Of a stretch of 42,800 bases of DNA, positions 33,782 through 40,875 are shown piece after piece. Position 1 is the stretch's first letter. Each line of letters begins with the position of its first letter. Origin of the DNA: Hermodarchaeum sp048939595. Lineage in GTDB: Archaea; Asgardarchaeota; Hermodarchaeia; Hermodarchaeales; Hermodarchaeaceae. A program made the translations under genes and the position numbers. The stretch is taken from the NCBI GenBank assembly GCA_048939595.1, contig JBHLPI010000009.1:1-42800 (forward strand), in the 5' to 3' direction. The notes beneath the pieces are model-generated. The model had not been told where the DNA came from. It did not search any database and saw only the letters and a program-made list of their open reading frames with translations.

Positions 33782-34570
33782 TTATTCGCCTTTGTATTCG
33801 GGTTTGCGTTTTTGCAAAAATGCAGTGATTCCCTCAAAAATGTCTTTTGTTGTGAACGTTTTTGCAAATGCCTGGGCCTCATAAGCTAGCCCAACCTCCA
33901 GGGGCACTTGGGTGCCATAGTTAAGGCATTGCTTAACTAACTGCAAAGCTATCGGGGCTTGGGTTGCCAGTGACTCTGCGAATTCACGAACCTCTTTTTC
34001 AAAGGAAGCGTCAGAAAACACACGATCGACTAAACCGATTTCCAGCGCTTCATCCGCAGAGAATTGTTTACCGAACATAATTGCTTCCCGGGCTTTTACT
34101 AATCCAATGACCCGAGGCATTCGTTGTGTACCTCCCCAGGCAGGAATTAATCCGAGGTTAACTTCAGTAAGACCGATTTTCGCCCGTTTAGTCGCTAATC
34201 GAAAATCACATGCGAGCGCAATTTCACAGCCTGCACCATACGCGTATCCGTTGATTGCTGCAATTACAGGTTGGGGAAGGCGATCAATCATGGCAAGAAT
34301 CTCATGGCCTTTTGCGGCGATGTATTGGGCGTATAGGGGCGTTACTCCGCTCATAAAGACTGATAAATCTGCGCCACCCGAGAAAGCCTTCTCTCCTGCG
34401 CCAGTAATGATCAGAACACGGATTTCCTTATCCTGCTCAACAGAGGCAAGAGTCGTTTGGAGTTCACGAGTAAGATCCTCGTTGATGGTGTTCAATTTTT
34501 CTGGACGATTCAAAATAAGCCATGCAATTTTTTTCTCCGGCTCCTTCTTCAAAAGAACAGTATTAGTCAT
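33782..34570 (-). CDS. Enoyl-CoA hydratase/isomerase family protein
   Basis: A 262-aa crotonase-fold enzyme. The oxyanion-hole regions FSGGADLS and GYAYGAGCE are present, with both catalytic glutamates: E116 (AGCEIALACD) and E136 (GLTEVNLGLIPAWGGT). It hydrates trans-2-enoyl-CoA in beta-oxidation. The ATG has GAGG 8 nt upstream. It is the first gene of a short operon with thiolase (22 nt). The acyl-CoA ligase is divergent, 180 nt upstream. Confidence 0.93.
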   Translation of the reverse strand: MTNTVLLKKEPEKKIAWLILNRPEKLNTINEDLTRELQTTLASVEQDKEIRVLIITGAGEKAFSGGADLSVFMSGVTPLYAQYIAAKGHEILAMIDRLPQPVIAAINGYAYGAGCEIALACDFRLATKRAKIGLTEVNLGLIPAWGGTQRMPRVIGLVKAREAIMFGKQFSADEALEIGLVDRVFSDASFEKEVREFAESLATQAPIALQLVKQCLNYGTQVPLEVGLAYEAQAFAKTFTTKDIFEGITAFLQKRKPEYKGE

Positions 34571-34691
34571 GGGAACTTCCTCAAAGCTCGAATAATACGG
34601 AGATACCCACGAGTTTCCCTAAGAATATTGCTTTGCATCAAAAATCCATACGAAAGCAAGCGAAAAATCCAATCAGGATGATTCGTCAGCA

Positions 34692-34698
34692 TTTATAC
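34692..34698 (+). promoter_or_regulatory. TATA box for acyl-CoA ligase
   Basis: TTTATAC, about 55 nt before the GTG at 34751. The transcript would start near 34721 with a leader of about 30 nt that carries the AAGGAGG SD at 34736-34742. It lies in the divergent spacer shared with the enoyl-CoA hydratase. Confidence 0.5.
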
Positions 34699-34750
34699 TG
34701 GATGATACTGATAACTTGATTACCCTACTACTCACAAGGAGGTTATTGTA

Positions 34751-36421
34751 GTGAAGCGGTTTTGGCATAAGAGTTGGCCGGATGGATTACCATATGACGT
34801 TGAAATACCCACTACGACAATTCATGAAACACTTACTACGACAGCAAAAAAATACTCGCAAAATCCTGCATATCACTTCCAAGGCAAAACGATGACTTAC
34901 CTGGAACTAGATCGGCTTTCCAATCAATTTGCCAATGCACTACTTGAACTGGGAGTAAAAAAGGGTGATTCTGTTGCCTTTATGCTTCCTAACATTCCCC
35001 AAACGCCTATCACAATTTTTGGGATACTCAAAGCAGGTGCCATTGTCACTCCCATTAATCCTCTGTTCAAACACCACGAGTTACATTATCAGTTAACATC
35101 TGCAAATGTAAAGCACCTCATTGCTTTAGATCTGTTTCACGAGGTTGTGGAAACAGGAAAACGAGATACTTCTCTAGAATCTGTAATATACACACGAACT
35201 GGAGAATACCTTCATAAAGCTAAAGCGCTTCTGGGACGCTTAGCACGTAAAATTCCTTATCCACAGCTCCCTAAAGGTGATGGCATTCATTTCTTCAGTG
35301 ATTTGTTGAAAGGACAAGCACCACAAAATCCCTCTCTGAAAATTACCTCAAATGAAATTGCAGCCTTACTATTTACGGGAGGAACAACGGGACCACCCAA
35401 AGGTGCAATGTTAAGTCACCAAAACTTCATGTTTAATGCAAAAGTAGGAAGTCAATGGTTCAAGGTCCGAGATGGTGAAGAATGTTTTATCGGAGTATTA
35501 CCTGCCTTTCATGCTTTTGGCTTTTCATGCATCATTATTCTTGCAGCCTTAATCGCTGCATCAGTGGTACTCATTCCTCGACCCGACATCAAAGAGATTC
35601 TAAAAAGCATTGAACATTATCAAGCCACTGTCCTTGTAGGAGTCCCCACACTCTATGTGTCAATGCTTGCGAGTCCATTGTTGAAGAAATATGATATCAG
35701 TAGTCTCGAAAATTGCTTCTCAGGTGCCGCTTCACTCCCTATTGAAGTATTAGAGCAGTTTCAGCGTGAAACCGGCAGCTATATCGTTGAAGGCTATGGA
35801 ATGACTGAAACTTCGCCTATTCTAACGCTAATTCCTCAAGGAGTCCTGCGTCCTGGGGCTGTAGGTATTCCTACATTCAACACTGACATCAAAATTGTTA
35901 GCCAAACTGATAGCACGAAGGAATTACCCATCGGGGAATGGGGAGAAATCTTGGCAAGAGGCCCTCAAATCTTCCACGGATATTGGAATGCTCCTGAAGC
36001 GACTAAAACAACGATTCGGGACGATTGGCTCCATACTGGAGATATTGGGCGCTTTGACAAAGATGGTTTCCTCTACATTGGCGACCGAAAGAAGGATCTT
36101 ATTAAAAGAAGTGGTTACTCCGTCTTCCCCGCTGAAGTTGAGGCTCTACTCTATCGACATCCTGCAGTTGCCGAATGTGCTGTAATTGGCGTTCCCTCTC
36201 CAAGGGTTGGAGAAGAAGTCAAAGCTGTGATTGTGCTCAATGCCGAATATCAAGGCCACTTGACCGCAGATGAACTTCGAAATTGGGCAAAACAGGAAAT
36301 GGCTGCTTATAAATATCCTCGCATTATTGAATTCCGAACTGAGCTGCCTAAATCCGCCGTTGGGAAAATATTGCGCCGCGAGCTTCGTGAACATACGGTT
36401 TCAAATAACATGCCTGTCTAA
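34751..36421 (+). CDS. Long-chain fatty acyl-CoA ligase (AMP-forming)
   Basis: A 556-aa ANL-superfamily ligase activating carboxylic acids as acyl-CoA via acyl-AMP. The P-loop is FTGGTTGPPKGAM (208-220), motif A5 is YGMTETSP (349-356), motif A7 is WLHTGDIG, and the catalytic lysine K539 is in SAVGKILRREL. Chain-length preference is not determinable; length and the WHKSWP N-terminus suit FadD-like enzymes. GTG start, 8 nt after AAGGAGG (34736-34742). It feeds the enoyl-CoA hydratase and thiolase nearby. Last 4 nt overlap the convergent beta-CASP gene. Confidence 0.94.
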   Translation: MKRFWHKSWPDGLPYDVEIPTTTIHETLTTTAKKYSQNPAYHFQGKTMTYLELDRLSNQFANALLELGVKKGDSVAFMLPNIPQTPITIFGILKAGAIVTPINPLFKHHELHYQLTSANVKHLIALDLFHEVVETGKRDTSLESVIYTRTGEYLHKAKALLGRLARKIPYPQLPKGDGIHFFSDLLKGQAPQNPSLKITSNEIAALLFTGGTTGPPKGAMLSHQNFMFNAKVGSQWFKVRDGEECFIGVLPAFHAFGFSCIIILAALIAASVVLIPRPDIKEILKSIEHYQATVLVGVPTLYVSMLASPLLKKYDISSLENCFSGAASLPIEVLEQFQRETGSYIVEGYGMTETSPILTLIPQGVLRPGAVGIPTFNTDIKIVSQTDSTKELPIGEWGEILARGPQIFHGYWNAPEATKTTIRDDWLHTGDIGRFDKDGFLYIGDRKKDLIKRSGYSVFPAEVEALLYRHPAVAECAVIGVPSPRVGEEVKAVIVLNAEYQGHLTADELRNWAKQEMAAYKYPRIIEFRTELPKSAVGKILRRELREHTVSNNMPV

Positions 36422-37731
36422 TTGAACCGAATATGCTCTCCACAAGTTGCAGCCTTTGCCTCAAAACCAAACTGCGTTCGAAGTGTATTTGCTAGATTTT
36501 CGCACGAAGCTGGTTCCCCATGCATTGTGAAGATTTGTGGATTTCCTTTTGCTTGCCTGAGATAATGCAAGACTTCTCGGCGCCCAACATGACATGAAAA
36601 ATCGAAGCTTTTCACTCTTGCTTTGACATGCTGTGTTGTGAATGGTTTCCCTCGACTGTCTAATTGGATTTTTCCGGTATCAAGGAGTTTGGCTCCGGGA
36701 GTTCCAGGAAGTTGTTTTCCTACGAGTAACACACTACTCTGCGAATCATTCGCGATGTTCCGAAGATACAGTTGTGCAGTTCCACCTTTGAGCATACCGG
36801 CTGGTGCAATAATAACTGCTGGCTCTTCGAGTGCCGCTTTCCGTTCTGTGTTATTCTGAATAAAAACGGCCTGTTTCGCTGCTTTTTTGACTAGCGATCC
36901 GCCCGAAAAAGACTGTGCATGCTGTTGCATTATCCGTGTCACTTTGCGAGCCATTCCATCAATGAAGACAGGATAGTCTAGACCTCTATGCCGATGTTGA
37001 TCCAGAACTGCAAGTATTTCTTGAGCGCGTCCCACGGCAAAGGACGGGATTAAGACAGTGCCTCCTGATTCGAGTGAGGACCGGGCTGTCTCAACAAACT
37101 GGGTTTCGACCTCATGTCGTGATGGATGTTCTTCTTGTGCATAGGTGCTTTCAACAATAATCGCATCAAGGGCTCCGAGTGCTCGCAAGCTTGAGGCACC
37201 GTTCACTAAACGGGTGTTGGTTGTGTTTAGGTCTCCTGTATAAAGAATTCGAGCGGCACTGCCACCATTGGCTTCAGTTTCAACAAGAATCGAGGCGCTG
37301 CCCGGAATGTGACCTGCATCATACAGAGTAAATCTAATCTTTGGAGAGACCTGAACAGGTTCGCCATAAGCAAGGGCTTTGGTATTACGGAGAAGGGTTT
37401 GGATCTCGTTTCTTTCAAATGCCAGAGATTCTCCTCCAATGCGGAGCATATCCATTAATAAAAGCTGGACTAGCTCTTTGGTCAGAGCCGTGGAATACAT
37501 GGGCACCTGGTGTGTCTGGCTCCCCGCAATGAGGGGGAGGCTCCCACTATGGTCTAGGTGTGCATGCGAAAGGACACTGGTGAGGTTCCGTGTGGAAATT
37601 GGGAGCGGTACCCGTTGAGTGCCATTGAAGGCGGTGCCATAATCCATGACGACGCGAGCGCCGGCTTGCTCGACGAGAACAGCAGAGGCTCCCACTTGTC
37701 GGCAGCCGCCAAGGAAGGTAATTTTTGTCAT
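36418..37731 (-). CDS. Beta-CASP metallo-beta-lactamase protein 2
   Basis: A 437-aa metallo-beta-lactamase/beta-CASP nuclease-like protein: LSHAHLDHSG (HAHLDH at 56-61), DAGHIPGSAS, TGDLN, then IPSFAVGRAQE, PAGMLKGGTAQ, KSFDFSCHVGR (replacing the usual GFSAHAD) and TMHGEPASC. The SCH in place of SAH is typical of some archaeal branches. Start is ATG 37731 with GAGGGA upstream; the longer reading frame start at 37791 adds 20 unlikely residues. No KH domains. It is distinct from the protein at 11359-12765. Probable RNA nuclease; substrate unknown. Confidence 0.88.
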   Translation of the reverse strand: MTKITFLGGCRQVGASAVLVEQAGARVVMDYGTAFNGTQRVPLPISTRNLTSVLSHAHLDHSGSLPLIAGSQTHQVPMYSTALTKELVQLLLMDMLRIGGESLAFERNEIQTLLRNTKALAYGEPVQVSPKIRFTLYDAGHIPGSASILVETEANGGSAARILYTGDLNTTNTRLVNGASSLRALGALDAIIVESTYAQEEHPSRHEVETQFVETARSSLESGGTVLIPSFAVGRAQEILAVLDQHRHRGLDYPVFIDGMARKVTRIMQQHAQSFSGGSLVKKAAKQAVFIQNNTERKAALEEPAVIIAPAGMLKGGTAQLYLRNIANDSQSSVLLVGKQLPGTPGAKLLDTGKIQLDSRGKPFTTQHVKARVKSFDFSCHVGRREVLHYLRQAKGNPQIFTMHGEPASCENLANTLRTQFGFEAKAATCGEHIRFN

Positions 37732-37794
37732 TTTTCTTTCATTCCCTCTGGTAAGGTAATTGTGACAAGTTAACCTTCGACTCCGAATCAAGCT

Positions 37795-37941
37795 CTACTG
37801 ATTCAGGTACTTCAGGTAAGTTAGGTGTTTCTTCCACGCTGCCTCATCTGAAGAATCAGGTTCTTCGCGCAGGTGAATTACCGTCGTTTCGTCTCGAATC
37901 CAATCATGCAAATCATATGATTGAGACACGACGTGGAACAC
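37795..37941 (-). CDS. Putative small protein (48 aa)
   Basis: A short minus-strand reading frame, starting with GTG and ending in TAG, lying in the 265-nt gap after the PHP gene. The residues look protein-like: SQSYDLHDWIRDETTVIHL and EAAWKKHLTYLKYLNQ, with an even mix of charged and aromatic residues. No SD was seen and the frame is open 16 codons further upstream without a start. It could be a genuine small gene, a remnant, or chance. Confidence 0.3.
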   Translation of the reverse strand: MFHVVSQSYDLHDWIRDETTVIHLREEPDSSDEAAWKKHLTYLKYLNQ

Positions 37942-37996
37942 GTATCTCTTGTCTACGCTTGTGAAATGAAAACAGCTTTTTAAATCTTGTCAATGA

Positions 37997-38893
37997 TTAA
38001 GCAGGACCCTTGGCAAACGGAAGGCTCCCGAAAAGCTCTTTATATCGACGACGAAGCAGCTCCAGCGTTTCCACGGGAACAGGAATAGATCCCAAATCTG
38101 CTTTTTCAGGTATGATTCCGTGATAATCAGACCCGCCCGTGATGATTAATTGATATTCTTTTACGAGTTTCATTAACTCGGCTTGTCGAGATTCTATTGT
38201 TGCATACCAGTTATCTGATTTGCCTGCAACCTGTTCATACGGGTAATAGTACTCAACTCCCTGTATGTGAAGTGGTTTGAGTTCAGCAAGCATCATTCCT
38301 AGATCAGCGTCAACTGTTAGGGGATGGGCTATAATGGGTACTCCTTTGGCGTGCAAGATGGCCTGAATCCCTTGTTTGATGGTGGGTCGGGGACGATCCA
38401 CATAGGCTGGACGACCGTATCCGAGATATTTACTAAAGGCTTCTTCGAGGGTAGTGACATGATTATGTCGCATAAGCACACGGGCTAGATGGGGGCGTCC
38501 TGTGGATTCACCTTTTGCTTCGGCTTCTACCTCTTGGGGATCCACTACAATGCCTAATGTTCTAAGCTTTGTAATCATTTTCGATAAGCGTTGTTCGCGT
38601 CCAACCCGCATCCATTCCAACAAAGCCCGTAGCTCAGAATTCTGAGTGTTAATGTAGAATCCAAGCAGATGGAGTTGATGGTCGAGCCAGTTACAGCTGA
38701 TTTCAACGCCAGGCACCACCTCAATCCCCATGCTAATGCCTGCTCGTATCCCTTCATCCACTCCTTGTATCGTATCATGGTCTGTAATAGCCACGCCAAC
38801 CAATCCAAGAGCGTGCGCTTTGCTGACCACTTGTGTCGGCGATTCGGTTCCATCTGAGGCTGTTGTGTGGGTATGCAAATCAACGAATCGCAT
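37997..38893 (-). CDS. PHP-domain phosphoesterase (TrpH/RNase AM-like)
   Basis: A 298-aa PHP-fold metal-dependent phosphoesterase. Metal motifs: DLHTHTTASDG, ITDHDT, PGVEIS, IIAHP and GSDYHG, in family order. YciV/TrpH-type members hydrolyse 3',5'-nucleoside bisphosphates or trim RNA 5' ends. ATG at 38893; an upstream TTG at 38902 is possible. The isomerase/epimerase gene follows upstream at 27 nt on the same strand, suggesting co-transcription. Confidence 0.92.
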   Translation of the reverse strand: MRFVDLHTHTTASDGTESPTQVVSKAHALGLVGVAITDHDTIQGVDEGIRAGISMGIEVVPGVEISCNWLDHQLHLLGFYINTQNSELRALLEWMRVGREQRLSKMITKLRTLGIVVDPQEVEAEAKGESTGRPHLARVLMRHNHVTTLEEAFSKYLGYGRPAYVDRPRPTIKQGIQAILHAKGVPIIAHPLTVDADLGMMLAELKPLHIQGVEYYYPYEQVAGKSDNWYATIESRQAELMKLVKEYQLIITGGSDYHGIIPEKADLGSIPVPVETLELLRRRYKELFGSLPFAKGPA

Positions 38894-38920
38894 CAAGGTC
38901 AAGGCTCCCTCACAGTCATA

Positions 38921-39811
38921 TCACTCAATCGGAAAATCAGGTAAAAGCTTTCGGATGACCTTTAACGATTCCAAGGCGTCAGCTCGGTTTAATTCAAAGA
39001 TAATGGGTCCACTAAACCTTCGCTTATCCAAGGCTGTTAAGAATTCGACAATCGGCAAGTCTCCTTGACCCAACACCTTGTGATCATGGTATGGAAATCG
39101 TTTACCCACCTCTCGTCTCATGGACCCGTCGTGAAGATGAATCTCGAGTAATCGATTATGATATCGATTTACAAACTCAAGAACATCTGTTAACCCTGAC
39201 TGACCTGACAGCACATGTCCCGTATCTAAACACACCGAGGTATCAAGTTTTTCTGCAATAGCCCAGGTGATTTCGAAGGGAAACTCAATAGATTCTAACG
39301 CAAACCTGTGTGATGGAACATTCGTCGCCTTGATTAATTCACGGATACTCTGCTCCGCTAAATTCCCCATTATCAATGAAATAATGGGTTGGTCATCTCC
39401 GCCAATGTCGAATTCGCTAAATTCCGCCCCAATCCAACCGGCATTATGCACCACATATGCTTCAGGGTCTAGTGGCTTTGCGCGTTCAACAGCCTCTACT
39501 AAGCAGGCAACTGATGCTTCTCGAATGAAATTGTTGGGGCTTGCTGGCTCAATGGACCATATGGGAAGGTGTGCGGTGTAGGTTAAATCCAGTTCTTCTT
39601 TCACTGCCAGTAAATTGGCAATTTGTTTCTCGGATAATGCGTCAGGAACCACATACCCAAGATCCAAGGTAAGCTCCATTAAGGAGAACCCATGGTGATG
39701 GGTTAAACGAGCAATTTCAGCAAAATCAAACTTGCTCAAATCAAAGAAGCCACCCGCGGTCAATTGGCTAAAGACAGTTGCCCAATCCAAGGCGGTAATA
39801 CCAAAACGCAT
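38921..39811 (-). CDS. Sugar phosphate isomerase/epimerase-like TIM barrel
   Basis: A 296-aa xylose-isomerase-like TIM-barrel protein (AP endonuclease 2 superfamily). Expected metal-binding positions: YTAHLPI, AYVVHNAG, FALESIE, CLDTGHV, EIHLHDG and IIFELNR. Members isomerise or epimerise sugars, or cut DNA at abasic sites; the sequence lacks clear endonuclease IV features. ATG at 39811, preceded by GGTGG. First gene of a unit with the PHP protein. Confidence 0.85.
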   Translation of the reverse strand: MRFGITALDWATVFSQLTAGGFFDLSKFDFAEIARLTHHHGFSLMELTLDLGYVVPDALSEKQIANLLAVKEELDLTYTAHLPIWSIEPASPNNFIREASVACLVEAVERAKPLDPEAYVVHNAGWIGAEFSEFDIGGDDQPIISLIMGNLAEQSIRELIKATNVPSHRFALESIEFPFEITWAIAEKLDTSVCLDTGHVLSGQSGLTDVLEFVNRYHNRLLEIHLHDGSMRREVGKRFPYHDHKVLGQGDLPIVEFLTALDKRRFSGPIIFELNRADALESLKVIRKLLPDFPIE

Positions 39812-39850
39812 CAATGTCCACCTTTTTGCTTTCCATTGCTATTGTCTCTT

Positions 39851-39857
39851 CTATAAA
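39851..39857 (+). promoter_or_regulatory. Candidate TATA box, enoyl-CoA hydratase 2
   Basis: CTATAAA about 95 nt upstream of the ATG at 39952, in a 140-nt divergent spacer. The leader would be about 70 nt. A closer box was not seen. Confidence 0.35.
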
Positions 39858-39951
39858 GGTCAAGGTTATTCATTACAATTCACAAGGCAAACAAGTAAAA
39901 GCAACTTCTAACCGGTAGCAATCATCAAGAACCCCATGGAAGAAACAAATC

Positions 39952-40716
39952 ATGTCCCAAATCGAAATCAAAAAGGAAAATCAAATTGCAGTCATCACCA
40001 TTAACAACCCTCCTGCAAACGCTCTAAACCAAGAGGTCTTTAACCAACTCAAAAAGGTCCTTACTGAATTGGATCAAGATGATACCAAAGTCATTATTAT
40101 CACCGGCGCTGGAGACCGCTTCTTTATTGGCGGCGCTAACATCAAACAATTCGAAGGGCTAGATGCCAAGGGTGCGGAAAAGGTATCACGAATGGGTCAA
40201 GAGTTTACGCTCTTCTTAGAGCAACACAGTAAAGTCCTCATCATGGCTGTCAATGGGTTCTGTCTTGGTGGCGGCATGGAACTCTCGCAAGCTTGTGATT
40301 TTATCATTGCCTCAGAAAATGCTCGATTCGGACAAACCGAAATCAAACTAGGCATTATCCCCGGGTGGGGTGGAACCCAACGTCTCCAACGCTGGATGAA
40401 CCCCCAGCGCGCCCGTGAACTTATTCTCACCGGTGACATTGTTCCTGCTGCTGAAATGGGCAACTTTGTCTATAAAGTCGTTCCTTCTAGCCAACTAATG
40501 CCCACGGCCATGAACCTTGCCGAACGAATAGCGGCTCGTGGCCTCGTTGCAATCAAACTAGCCAAGAAAGCGCTCAAACGTGCCCTATACATGCCCCTCG
40601 AAGAAGGCTTGAAACTGGAAGCCCGCTATTTCGGCGAAGTATTCGAAACCGATGATGCCAAAGAAGGAGTCAAAGCGTTCATCGAAAAACGTGACCCCAA
40701 AGTGGTGGATAAATAG
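39952..40716 (+). CDS. Enoyl-CoA hydratase/isomerase family protein 2
   Basis: A 254-aa crotonase. The oxyanion holes are FFIGGANIK and GFCLGGGME, with catalytic glutamates E110 (GGGMELSQACD) and E130 (GQTEIKLGIIPGWGGTQ). It resembles short-chain enoyl-CoA hydratase (FadB N-terminal-like), about 254 aa being normal. Codons end strongly in C, as in the 26-28 kb thiolase genes, which may mean high expression. Monocistronic; divergent from the isomerase/epimerase. Role in beta-oxidation is inferred. Confidence 0.93.
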   Translation: MSQIEIKKENQIAVITINNPPANALNQEVFNQLKKVLTELDQDDTKVIIITGAGDRFFIGGANIKQFEGLDAKGAEKVSRMGQEFTLFLEQHSKVLIMAVNGFCLGGGMELSQACDFIIASENARFGQTEIKLGIIPGWGGTQRLQRWMNPQRARELILTGDIVPAAEMGNFVYKVVPSSQLMPTAMNLAERIAARGLVAIKLAKKALKRALYMPLEEGLKLEARYFGEVFETDDAKEGVKAFIEKRDPKVVDK

Positions 40717-40875
40717 GATTTTCCATACCCAATATTCACCCAGAGTGTCAAAATTTAGCCTCGAAGAATCCACAGCCAAACAGAATCTCTGCTATTAAAG
40801 ACAAAACCGTTAAAGCACAATTACCAGCTAGTCACTACCGATATATGTCACCACTCCATTAAGGAGCGATTTGGG

